Assembly (NCBI GenBank): GCA_937895825.1
Contig: CALBKP010000019.1
Coordinates: 1-27,552, forward strand
DNA: 27,552 nucleotides
From: an uncultured Alistipes sp.
GTDB taxonomy: Bacteria; Bacteroidota; Bacteroidia; Bacteroidales; Rikenellaceae
Direction of reading: 5' to 3'
The notes under the pieces are model-generated. The model had not been told where the DNA came from, searched no databases, and worked only from the letters and a program-made list of their open reading frames with translations. A program made the translations under genes and the position numbers. Below are positions 9,701 to 17,126 of the stretch, piece after piece (the stretch's first letter is position 1; the number at the start of each line of letters is the position of its first letter).

Positions 9701-10058
9701 ATCTGTTGGTCAGAACTACCACGTTGACTTGTTGAACGCTTGGACTAAGGGCGTAAATGAGGATTCACAGATTCCTCGTTTCCAGTACGACGATGTTTAC
9801 ACTTCAGCAACATCTGATCGCTTCCTTACCGACGCTTCGTACATCAACATCTCTAACATCAATCTTGGTTATACCTTCCCTGCAAAGTGGTGGAACAACA
9901 AGATCTCGGGCTTGCGTATCTACGTAGCTTGCGACAATGTTTACTACTGGTCACAGCGTAAGGGTTTGGATCCTCGCCAGAGCTTCAGCGGTGGTACAAC
10001 CAATGTTAACTACTCACCTATCCGTACTATCTCGGGTGGTGTAACCTTGACCTTCTAA
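6789..10058 (+). CDS. SusC/RagA-family TonB-linked outer membrane importer
   Basis: A 1089-residue protein. ATG codons at 6789 and 6795 are both possible starts; the second gives the more usual MVRKVVLSMVATLVLGCFAA signal peptide. Residues about 27-95 are a CarboxypepD_reg-like domain (VTGTVTDETGMPVIGAAVVV). A plug domain follows at about 110-235 with the family signature SNALYGARGANGVIMVTTK near its end. The remaining barrel ends GGVTLTF with a terminal Phe. SusC proteins form the outer membrane channel under a SusD lid and import glycans or peptides with TonB energy. The next gene, 8 bp downstream, is its SusD partner. Downstream proteases suggest peptides as cargo, as for RagAB; this is inference. 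Codon use looks strongly biased (Lys almost always AAG), consistent with high expression. Confidence 0.95.
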   Translation: MLMVRKVVLSMVATLVLGCFAAFAQGQRVTGTVTDETGMPVIGAAVVVEGTSRGTTTDVAGYYEIAAASDANLVFSYLGLQTQTVAVAGRSKVDVVLAADSEQIEEVIVQAFGTAKKEAFTGSAKVIKSEDLLKTQSSSAASALVGKVAGLQTSSSSGSLGSEPSIRIRGFGSINANQAPLWVVDGVPYEGDLNNLNMADIESMTVLKDAASNALYGARGANGVIMVTTKRATAGDARVSFDAKWGVNTRARVLYDYTRDPGQYYEMHYTSLYNYYLDQGNDSSTSYQKAVNTLTSNNIGGLGYNVYTVPAGQNLIGTNGKLNPNATLGRKVTNEGGTYGDEYYLTPDDWMDELYDPSFRQEYNLSIAGASEKSSVFASFGYLNNNGITDGSDMQRWTARLRADYQAKKWLKIGANMNYTNFNWNGASSSNEGDGSTADVFSAVANTAPIYPVFIRDGEGNIVKDKYGWPVYDTGDGRDNGVLRPNGQQSNPLQLIWLDESNSEGNAFGVNGFADFIIIPGLKLTLNGSVTIDETRSTSLSNPYYGQFVTNGGVVTKSHSRIYSHNLQQLLNYNTVFGANEEHSLDLLLGHETYSYRSYSLSGAKSNIFDTDNNELAGAMVDMSASSSSRGEYINEGYFFRAQYNYAERIFASASFRRDASTNFHPDHRWGNFWSVGAAWIINRENWFNAPVFSMLKVKASIGSQGNDGIGSYRYTDLYNVSNDGSGGISIAFAQKGNPNITWETNTNFNVGVEFGLWNDRLSGSIDFFNRKTTDMLFSVPVAPSMGYSSYYDNIGDMVNRGIEIELSADLIRTRNVTWTFGVNLTHVRNKVLYLPESRKDQDFDGDGIKDGFINGSQIIAEGYPMYTWFLPEYRGVNDNGEAQWYYKYEKTDADGNGTGEFEEGVSSTYQYASLQSSRKLKGVATPDIYGGFNTTLYAYGFDFSIAFDYQIGGLSYDSGYASYMSSPSGTSVGQNYHVDLLNAWTKGVNEDSQIPRFQYDDVYTSATSDRFLTDASYINISNINLGYTFPAKWWNNKISGLRIYVACDNVYYWSQRKGLDPRQSFSGGTTNVNYSPIRTISGGVTLTF

Positions 10059-10066
10059 TATAAAAT

Positions 10067-11788
10067 ATGATTAAGACTATGAAAGTAAATAAGATATTTA
10101 AGACTGCAGCCCTTGTCCTCTGCTCAGCAGTGTTGTTCAGCGGCTGTATTAAGGAGGTCCTTCCCAAGGCTGGTTCTATCACTCAGGAGCAGCTTGCTGA
10201 TAGCGATGCTGGCTTGGAGTATGTGATGAAGGCTATCCCCGCATATATGGCTGCAAGTACCGCTATGCAGTACGACCACTCGGATTTCGGCTACCACTCA
10301 ATTGGTGGTTGGATGGATCACCATGCATTGACCTTGTTCCCTTGTACACGTGCTGATCGTGGTGGTAACCCCTACTACGACCGTTACCAGGCTACGAACT
10401 ATGGTTTCGATATGAGTATGAACGGTGGTTACACTCACTACTTGTGGTATAACTACTATCCTTTGATCAAGAAGTCTAACGAGGTTATTGGTGCTGCTGG
10501 TGACCAGGAGGATATGATCGAGTATCGTGCGATCTCTAAGGCCTTCCGTGCGTTGTTCTATCTTGATTTGGCTCGTTACTATGATGCACTTCCTGCTAAG
10601 GCTCCCGAGCTCCCTACTTACGAGGGTGACTTGGTTAAGGTTAAGGAGCTTACAGTGCCTATTGTAACTGAGAATACTACTGAGGAGGCAGCAAAGAACA
10701 ATCCTCGTGCTACTCGTGAGGAGCTCTTCACCTTCATCCTTGCTGACTTGGCAGATGCTGAGGCTATCATGAAGCGTTTTGAGCTTGACGCTACTACTGG
10801 CGAGATCGAGTTGAAGGCTACTGTTTATGGCTCAACTCCTACCTATCCCGATTTGGCAGCTGTTTACGGTTTGTATGCACGTGCTTACTTGTGGCTTGGT
10901 GGTTTCGATGATGTAACTTACGAGAACGTTCCTACGGGTGAGGCTGCTTATCGTCTCGCTGCTGAGTATGCTCGCAAGGCTATCAACACGTCGAACGCTC
11001 CTATCACATCTGAGAACGAGTGGACCAACATTAACACTGCGTTTAACACTGTTATCCCTTCTTGGATGTGGGCAACTACACTCTCAAGCGATACCGTTCT
11101 TAACAACTTGTTCGCATTCGTAGCGCACATGTGTCCTGAGGCATCGTTTGGTTATGCACCTTTGGCTTGTCCTGGTGTATCTTCAGGTATGTACGATCGT
11201 ATGCGTAGCACAGACTTCCGTAAGAAGCTTATCATTGGCCCTAACACCAATTACGATGAGTTCTCGGCTTATACATCTATGCCTCGCGACGAGTGGGAGG
11301 AGTTGGCTTACCGTGCTCCTTACACCAACTTCAAGTTCCGTCCTTTCCAGGGTGAGCGCGTTGACTATATGACCGCTAACGCTGTATCTCTTCCCGTTAT
11401 GCGTGTTGAGGAGATGTACTTGATCGAGGCTGAGGCTACGGCACACTACGATGAGGCTACCGCTCGTAATTTGATTGGTGCATTTATGGTGAACCGCGAT
11501 CCTAACTATTTCATTCTTCCTACTCAGGATGTTATCGACGAGATTATCTTCCATAAGAGCGTTGAGTTCTGGGGTGAGGGTATCATTTTGTTCGATATGA
11601 AGCGTCTTGATATGGGCGTGAATACATTGGAGCAGAACTATCCTTCTGGTATGTTGTTCAAGACCGACGGTCGTCTTCCTTGGTGGAATATGCCTGTTCC
11701 TTCGTCTGAGTCATCTGTAAACACGGCGGTCAAGGGCTTTGAGGGTCCTGATCCCTCTTACGGTGTTGAGTCTGAGGATGCGATCTAA
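10067..11788 (+). CDS. SusD/RagB-family substrate-binding surface lipoprotein
   Basis: A 573-residue protein. The start at 10067 or the ATG at 10079 both lead into a lipoprotein signal, KTAALVLCSAVLFSGC, with lipidation at Cys27 of the longer form. The body has the helical SusD pattern, including an early tyrosine-rich stretch (THYLWYNYYPLIKKSNEVI) and AISKAFRALFYLDLARYYDA. Late landmarks are MRVEEMYLIEAEA and SVEFWGEGIILFDMKRL, which mark the SusD C-terminal region. SusD forms the hinged lid over SusC and binds substrate on the cell surface. Its position directly behind SusC is diagnostic. No known substrate subfamily could be assigned by eye. Confidence 0.94.
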   Translation: MIKTMKVNKIFKTAALVLCSAVLFSGCIKEVLPKAGSITQEQLADSDAGLEYVMKAIPAYMAASTAMQYDHSDFGYHSIGGWMDHHALTLFPCTRADRGGNPYYDRYQATNYGFDMSMNGGYTHYLWYNYYPLIKKSNEVIGAAGDQEDMIEYRAISKAFRALFYLDLARYYDALPAKAPELPTYEGDLVKVKELTVPIVTENTTEEAAKNNPRATREELFTFILADLADAEAIMKRFELDATTGEIELKATVYGSTPTYPDLAAVYGLYARAYLWLGGFDDVTYENVPTGEAAYRLAAEYARKAINTSNAPITSENEWTNINTAFNTVIPSWMWATTLSSDTVLNNLFAFVAHMCPEASFGYAPLACPGVSSGMYDRMRSTDFRKKLIIGPNTNYDEFSAYTSMPRDEWEELAYRAPYTNFKFRPFQGERVDYMTANAVSLPVMRVEEMYLIEAEATAHYDEATARNLIGAFMVNRDPNYFILPTQDVIDEIIFHKSVEFWGEGIILFDMKRLDMGVNTLEQNYPSGMLFKTDGRLPWWNMPVPSSESSVNTAVKGFEGPDPSYGVESEDAI

Positions 11789-11826
11789 TGCGGTTCCTAT
11801 TTGTTAATAGAAAATAAGATTACGTT

Positions 11827-14244
11827 ATGAAAAATATCAAATTTTTATTTTTGGCTTTAGTAACGCTCGTAGCAGGCGCATTCACCGCCTGCCAGGAGGA
11901 TTGGACTGCTGGTCCAGTTGACTCTGAGCAGAGCGTTTATTTGCCCGTTGATGTCAACGATATTGCCTTTGCCGTTGCCGATAACGCAGAGACAACTGAC
12001 ATCGATGAGACTCGCGTAGCCCGTTTCCCTGTGTATCGTCAGAACCCAGGTCCTAAGATGGAGGTCGCCTTCCGCTCTCGTATGATTGATGAGGATAGTG
12101 GCTTTATCATCTCGCGCGACGAGCAGGGTAATCCTACGGAGGTTCTTCCTATCCCTGAGGCATTCATCATCGATGAGTTCGTAACTTTTGCCGAGGGTGA
12201 GACTGTTGCTTACCTCCAAGTTACTTTGGATGATCGTATGGTTGGTAAACTTAGCGTTGGTTCAACCTTTGAGGCTGAGATCATGGTTAAGGATGCTGCT
12301 TACCAGGGCAACTATGGTCTCTATCGTAAGATTGTTAACATTGGTATCCCTGAGACTTGGAAGAGTGCTAACATTAACGGTGAGAAGGATAATCAGGGTC
12401 TGTTGTTTGATGACTTTATCTCTTCAACATTGTATGGTCGTCCCGCTGGTAACAGTGCTCCTGTAGTTATTGAGGCAAGTGAGGCACGTAATGGTTACTA
12501 CCGCCTTGTTAACCCATATTCTCAGGAGAATGCTGTAATCTTCCTTGGTGGTGTTCCTTCGGATATGTCGTTTGCTACTGGCAATACATATCTTGAGATT
12601 GATGCTCGTGATCCCCAGAATGTATTTATTCCTTTCCAGTACACTGGTGTTACCGTTGAGGGCTTTGGTCAGGTATGGATTGGTATGGCTACTACTGAGA
12701 AGGGTAAGATGGGTGTTTTGCAGGATGGTATCATCACCTTCCCTGCAGGTACCTGCGTTGTTCTCTGCGATGAGACAGGTTCGGGTTACTACTCTAACCA
12801 GAGCGGTCTTTTCAAGATCGTACTTCCTGGTGTGAGCCTTGTTGATTACTCTATGGATGTTGCTTGCGTTGGTATGGAGACATCTATTGATAATACTGTT
12901 ACCAATGCTATCCTTAACTTTGCAACAGGTGCTGACGTTACATCGTTCCGTTTCGCTGTAGTTCAGGGCGATCATCCTATCTCGACTAAGGTTTCTGCCG
13001 GTATTGGTAAGTTCGAGGATCAGTACCACGAGGCTATCCTCAAACTTATCGACGATGAGTATGAGCCCACTGATGAGGATACTATGGCTGTGGCTACTCC
13101 TTCGCAGGACACATGGTATGTGTCGTTCGATGAGACTGATTTGTACACAGTGTTCGCTATTCCTTATGATGATAATGGTGAGCCTGTTATGGAGAATATC
13201 GCAACTACCTTCTTCTACTACCGTTCGGCTGGTTCAACTACTGAGGCTCCCGAGATGGCAGGTATGGTGGTTACATTGGGCTCAGTTGCTGATGTTATGG
13301 GTAATCCAAGCTACGAGTCAACTTATCCTGCACCCTACATCCTCTGCTGCAACCTCGCACAGGAGGATGGTAAGTATCTCTCTGCTGTAGCTCACTACTT
13401 CGCTGAGACTGCTGAGATTGAGGCAGCTTTGGCCGAGGGTGCTACCTTGGAGTCGTTTATCGCAAGTGGCGATGCTACGGATATTAGCGAGTCTATCGCA
13501 GAGATCGCATCAGGTCAGTTTAACCCGCTGTTGTTCAACAACCTTACTCCCGATACTGAGTATACTCTAATTGTGGGTACTACCAATATCTTTGGTAAGT
13601 CGGCTTACTACCGCGCTGATGCCAAGACGACTTCTTACAACGGTATTGTCAACCTCGGTATCTACGAGTTTACCGATGGCGATAGCAAGATGCAGATTAA
13701 GTTTAAGCCATTCTTCCACCCCAATTATGGTCAGATGTACCTCATCTCTTGGGTTGGTGACGAGGTTATGACGGTTGATGGTGAGCCTATCGAGGCATCA
13801 TTCGTAACCTATACGTATCCTGATTATAATACGGTTGCTTGTTACGGTGAGTCGATGGATCTTAACGGTTTCTATTTCGATACTCCTATCGACAATTACA
13901 ATGGCGACAAGTCTAAGTTCTGGGGCTATCGTAGCTCTTCAACCGCAGACTATGAGTATGCAAGTGAGGCGCTCGTTATGAAGTATGACAAGGAGAGCGG
14001 CAATATCGTGGCTCTCGAGACCTACTTCCAGAAGTTCGTTGTAGACACTGATAATAATTTCGAGGTTATCAATGATTTCGCCCCTGCAACTACTACTGTT
14101 AAGATGATCGAGTCTCATATGCCCGAGCCAGAGCAGCCCGCAACGTTCTCTGCTACTATTAAACCAGTATCAAGAATCGGCGTGTACACAGGTGCTCTCG
14201 AGCTTAAGAGAAGAACTGATTTAACCCCTGTATGCTTTAAGTAA
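11827..14244 (+). CDS. Large surface lipoprotein with fibronectin-like region, SusE-like position
   Basis: An 805-residue protein starting MKNIKFLFLALVTLVAGAFTAC, a lipoprotein signal with Cys22 as the lipidation site. It lies 38 bp behind SusD in the same operon. An N-terminal beta-rich domain spans about residues 35-170 (VYLPVDVNDIAFAV to EAEIMVKDA). A middle section has several beta-sandwich candidates, and LTPDTEYTLIVGTTNIFGKS (about 580-600) is a fibronectin type III signature. No catalytic motif was recognised. Third-position lipoproteins of Sus-like loci usually bind substrate at the surface, and that is the likely role. The extreme C-terminus (LKRRTDLTPVCFK) is basic and does not resemble a folded domain end. 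A strong hairpin follows the stop codon. Confidence 0.75.
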   Translation: MKNIKFLFLALVTLVAGAFTACQEDWTAGPVDSEQSVYLPVDVNDIAFAVADNAETTDIDETRVARFPVYRQNPGPKMEVAFRSRMIDEDSGFIISRDEQGNPTEVLPIPEAFIIDEFVTFAEGETVAYLQVTLDDRMVGKLSVGSTFEAEIMVKDAAYQGNYGLYRKIVNIGIPETWKSANINGEKDNQGLLFDDFISSTLYGRPAGNSAPVVIEASEARNGYYRLVNPYSQENAVIFLGGVPSDMSFATGNTYLEIDARDPQNVFIPFQYTGVTVEGFGQVWIGMATTEKGKMGVLQDGIITFPAGTCVVLCDETGSGYYSNQSGLFKIVLPGVSLVDYSMDVACVGMETSIDNTVTNAILNFATGADVTSFRFAVVQGDHPISTKVSAGIGKFEDQYHEAILKLIDDEYEPTDEDTMAVATPSQDTWYVSFDETDLYTVFAIPYDDNGEPVMENIATTFFYYRSAGSTTEAPEMAGMVVTLGSVADVMGNPSYESTYPAPYILCCNLAQEDGKYLSAVAHYFAETAEIEAALAEGATLESFIASGDATDISESIAEIASGQFNPLLFNNLTPDTEYTLIVGTTNIFGKSAYYRADAKTTSYNGIVNLGIYEFTDGDSKMQIKFKPFFHPNYGQMYLISWVGDEVMTVDGEPIEASFVTYTYPDYNTVACYGESMDLNGFYFDTPIDNYNGDKSKFWGYRSSSTADYEYASEALVMKYDKESGNIVALETYFQKFVVDTDNNFEVINDFAPATTTVKMIESHMPEPEQPATFSATIKPVSRIGVYTGALELKRRTDLTPVCFK

Positions 14245-14255
14245 TCACAAGTATT

Positions 14256-14299
14256 TCGTCCTGTGGGGCGGCAACTTAAGCAGTGCTGCCCCGAGGCGA
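14256..14299 (+). other. Strong intercistronic hairpin between the large lipoprotein and the first protease
   Basis: GGGGCGGCA (14265-14273) pairs with TGCTGCCCC (14284-14292), nine pairs with one G-T wobble. An outer stem TCGTC (14256-14260) with GGCGA (14295-14299) extends it across a small internal loop. No T-run follows, so it is not a standard terminator. It could be a processing or stabilising element setting relative levels of upstream SusCD and downstream protease mRNA. Confidence 0.6.
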
Positions 14300-14357
14300 A
14301 ACTTTCGAAAGAGAGACTTAGTGAAGTACTAACAAACAATGATAAACAATTAAACTT

Positions 14358-16352
14358 ATGAATAAGGGTAAGATTTTATTGATAGGCTTGGCAGGAATGC
14401 TTGCAGCGGCTTGTGCTACCGACACGGTAGATCAGCCTCAGGCTACTCCCGAGGCATCGTATGCCAAGAAATTCGTTAATACCTCTTCAGATGCAGTGCA
14501 GGGTAAGCTCCTCTTCTACGTTGAGGAGGGTTGCGTAGCTCAGCTTGAGACTGCCGCTTCAGCCTCTGCTACAGGTATTGGCCAGATAGATGCAGTTGCT
14601 TCTCAGATTGGTGCAACACGCATCTCACAGGTATTTAATATGAAGGTTAATGCTGAGCTTAAGCGTGAGCTTGGTATGGATCGTTGGTTCGCCATCGAGT
14701 TCTCGAAGGATGTAGACCTCGACGCTGCTGCTAAGCAGTTGGCAGCTGTTGCTAACGTTGAGCGCGTAGAGTTCTCGACAATCGTTAAGGCTCCTAACGT
14801 TGATGAGCCCGAGATCGTTGAGATTGCAGGTATGGGCACAACACGTGCTGGTGAGTATCCTAACGACCCCAGCTTTGGTGCTCAGTGGAGCTTGCTCAAC
14901 AAGGGTAATGCAACTGATGTCCTCGGTGCTGAGGGCTTTATCTCTCCAGATGCTCGTGCTGGAGTAGATATCAACGTTGTTCCCGCTTGGGAGCTCTCGA
15001 AGGGTAACTCAGACATTATCGTCGCTATCGTTGATAATGGTGTTGACTACAATCACGAGGACTTGAAGGCAAATATGCTCGTTAACGAGGCTGAGTTGAA
15101 TGGTGTTGAGGGTGTTGATGATGACGAGAATGGCTATGTAGACGATGTTTACGGCTATAACTTCTATGCAAACTCGCCTATTATCACCTTTGGTGATGGT
15201 CACGGTACTCACGTAGCAGGTACTGTTGCCGCTGTTAGCAACAATGGTATTGGTATTGCCGGTGTTGCTGGTGGTACTGGTGCTGGTGACGGTGTACGTA
15301 TCCTCTGCTGCCAGATGCTTTCTGACGATGATGAGGCTTATGTTGAGACTGGCTACGATCAGGCTGCTAAGGCTGTTGAGTATGCTGCTGACCGTGGTGC
15401 TGTTATCGCTAACAACTCTTGGGGTAATGACCCTGGTGTGTTTGTTAACGACAACACTTACGAGGCAAATATGTCTTTGCGCTATGCTGCATTCAACTAC
15501 TTTATGAAGAAGAAGAATCACCCCGCTTTGGATGGTGGTGTTCTTATCTTCGCAGCTGGTAACGAGCAGGCTCCTATGGCAGGTTATCCTGGTGCTTACA
15601 GCGAGTATATCTCTGTAACCTCGATCGGCCCTAACGGTTGTCCTGCATCGTATACAAACTATGGCCCTGGCTGTAACATCGCAGCTCCTGGTGGTCAGTA
15701 TTACGTTAACCAGTATCAGCACTATATGCGTTCGGGTTGCATCCTTTCAACGCTTCCTGGCAACAAGTATGGTTATATGCAGGGTACCTCAATGGCTACG
15801 CCTCACGTAACTGGTATCGCAGCTTTGGCTCTCTCGTATGCTTCGGATATGGGCAAGTGCTACACAGCAGATCAGTTTAAGAGCATGCTTCTCACATCTG
15901 TCAACAACATCGACAACTACCTCGTTGATGACTATGCAAAGTATAGTGGCAAGATGGGTACAGGTACTATCGACGCTTACCGTGCTATGATGTCTGTTCG
16001 TGGTATCAGCTGCGTTCCTGTTGTTGCTGGCGAGGAGGCTGTTATCAACCTCACTGCACTCATTGCTGATGGCAAGACAAAGCTTACTACCATGGAGCAG
16101 ATCGTCATTTCGGATGATGTTCGCAAGCGTCTTGGTATTAAGAATGAGACTATCTTCGGTGACGACCTCATCCTCACTTGCGAGAACCCCGGTGGTGGTG
16201 TTATCTCAGTAGTGATGATCGCTGGTGGTGAGACCGCTGGTGGTGGTAGCAATATGGGCGGTATGCGCATTGAGAAGGAGATTGCTCTCATCGTCAGCGA
16301 CCGTTTCACTTCAGTCGACGGCGTTGTCTCTAACCCTGGTGGTTGGTTGTAA
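14358..16352 (+). CDS. Subtilisin-family (S8) serine protease lipoprotein, copy 1
   Basis: A 664-residue protein. MNKGKILLIGLAGMLAAACA is a lipoprotein signal with Cys19, so the protease should be anchored at the outer membrane or exported to the surface. Residues about 48-145 form a propeptide-like domain (fervidolysin/I9 type), ending near the sequence TTRAGEYP at 161-168. The S8 catalytic residues are all present: Asp226 in IVAIVDNG, His282 in GHGTHVAGT, oxyanion Asn402 in FAAGNE, and Ser478 in GTSMATPHVTG. The acidic insert GVDDDENGYVDD (about 250-262) is a common calcium-linked element of this subfamily. A C-terminal beta-rich domain spans about 550-664 and ends NPGGWL. It is encoded 113 bp after the large lipoprotein and 46 bp before a small lipoprotein. 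A paralog of the same length lies at 17127-19121. Confidence 0.93.
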   Translation: MNKGKILLIGLAGMLAAACATDTVDQPQATPEASYAKKFVNTSSDAVQGKLLFYVEEGCVAQLETAASASATGIGQIDAVASQIGATRISQVFNMKVNAELKRELGMDRWFAIEFSKDVDLDAAAKQLAAVANVERVEFSTIVKAPNVDEPEIVEIAGMGTTRAGEYPNDPSFGAQWSLLNKGNATDVLGAEGFISPDARAGVDINVVPAWELSKGNSDIIVAIVDNGVDYNHEDLKANMLVNEAELNGVEGVDDDENGYVDDVYGYNFYANSPIITFGDGHGTHVAGTVAAVSNNGIGIAGVAGGTGAGDGVRILCCQMLSDDDEAYVETGYDQAAKAVEYAADRGAVIANNSWGNDPGVFVNDNTYEANMSLRYAAFNYFMKKKNHPALDGGVLIFAAGNEQAPMAGYPGAYSEYISVTSIGPNGCPASYTNYGPGCNIAAPGGQYYVNQYQHYMRSGCILSTLPGNKYGYMQGTSMATPHVTGIAALALSYASDMGKCYTADQFKSMLLTSVNNIDNYLVDDYAKYSGKMGTGTIDAYRAMMSVRGISCVPVVAGEEAVINLTALIADGKTKLTTMEQIVISDDVRKRLGIKNETIFGDDLILTCENPGGGVISVVMIAGGETAGGGSNMGGMRIEKEIALIVSDRFTSVDGVVSNPGGWL

Positions 16353-16398
16353 TATGTGACTATACGTAATATTCATTTCAAATAAAAGTAAAGAAATT

Positions 16399-16863
16399 AT
16401 GAAGAATCTTAAGATATGGTCACTTGCAATAGCTCTTCTTGTTGCGATGACCGGATGCGAGTCTAAGGATAGCACCGATAGCTTCAAGGCTGGTGATGTA
16501 AACCAGATCAAGAACGAGTGGTGTCTTATCGAGTGGGATAGCGAGGTTGCTCCCTACGATGTATATGTTGATTTCAACGAGGATAATACCTTTGTTATCT
16601 ATCAGCGTATTTACTCGGCTAACTTCGAGCGCTTCGATGGTACATACTCTCTTAGCGGCAATCAGCTCACAGGCATGTATAACGACGGCACCGAGCTTAA
16701 GAATTACCGTGCTGAGGTATCTGTTGATGGCACAATCTTGCGCCTCCACAGCACTGAGGCTGGCCGCGAGGTTATGGGTGTTTACCAGAAGACCACTATT
16801 CCTGAGTACGTGAAGAGTGAGGTCGACGGCACTCGTGCTGCTAACGGCGTTGCCTTCTTGTAG
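16399..16863 (+). CDS. Small lipocalin-like lipoprotein, partner of protease copy 1
   Basis: A 154-residue protein. MKNLKIWSLAIALLVAMTGC is a lipoprotein signal with Cys20. After a short linker, residues about 35-130 read as alternating beta strands (EWCLIEWDS, YDVYVDFNEDNTFVIYQ, FDGTYSLSGNQLTGMYNDG, ILRLHSTE), a pattern typical of the lipocalin-like lipoproteins common in Bacteroidales. The tail IPEYVKSEVDG is followed by TRAANGVAFL at the C-terminus, and the paralog at 19159 has the same spacing. The gene follows protease 1 by 46 bp and precedes a terminator, so it is co-transcribed with the protease. No function is known. Candidates are a protease inhibitor, a folding partner, or a ligand-binding protein. 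Confidence 0.8.
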   Translation: MKNLKIWSLAIALLVAMTGCESKDSTDSFKAGDVNQIKNEWCLIEWDSEVAPYDVYVDFNEDNTFVIYQRIYSANFERFDGTYSLSGNQLTGMYNDGTELKNYRAEVSVDGTILRLHSTEAGREVMGVYQKTTIPEYVKSEVDGTRAANGVAFL

Positions 16864-16893
16864 TAGACTCAAGATAGACGTTTAGGTCTATTT

Positions 16894-16933
16894 AAAAAAA
16901 GTGTCATCGGATAAATGCCGATGGCACTTTTTT
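16894..16933 (+). terminator. Rho-independent terminator after the first module
   Basis: GTGTCATCGG (16901-16910) pairs with CCGATGGCAC (16918-16927), ten pairs with one G-T wobble and a 7-nt loop. Six T follow at 16928-16933. Seven A precede the stem at 16894-16900, so it could work in both directions. Confidence 0.9.
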
Positions 16934-17039
16934 GTGTCCGTATAATATTGTTAAACCATGGAGCGTTATGTAGATGTGTACGATGTTATAAATAGGCCTT
17001 GAGGATAGTCGTTTATTACCTATTTCTTAGTTGAAAGTT

Positions 17040-17070
17040 GTTGTATATAAAGAAAAAATCACTATCTTCG
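17040..17070 (+). promoter_or_regulatory. Promoter of the second protease module
   Basis: GTTG (17040-17043), a 19-nt spacer, and TATCTTCG (17063-17070) match the Bacteroidota promoter with one substitution in the -7 box (TTCG for TTTG). It lies downstream of the terminator at 16894-16933, so the second module can be expressed independently of SusCD. The start point would be near 17077, giving a leader of about 50 nt to the ATG at 17127. Confidence 0.65.
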
Positions 17071-17126
17071 CACCTTGAGAGAATAACCAAAATCCTGTGA
17101 AGGAACTTAAAACTTTTAAAACGATT

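Noticed and set aside
12424..13029. A 201-codon minus-strand frame inside the large lipoprotein gene
   Set aside because: It is antisense to an intact lipoprotein gene, shows no recognisable domain or start signal, and is explained by codon bias of the sense strand.
15009..15722. A 237-codon minus-strand frame inside protease copy 1
   Set aside because: It is antisense to the catalytic domain. Its Val/Thr/Ile/Ser-rich composition follows from the biased codons of the real gene, and the opposing frame has complete S8 motifs.
17097..17126. GTG at 17097 as the start of protease copy 2
   Set aside because: It adds ten residues before the lipoprotein signal and breaks alignment with copy 1, whose start matches the ATG at 17127. 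It also lies very close to the predicted transcription start.
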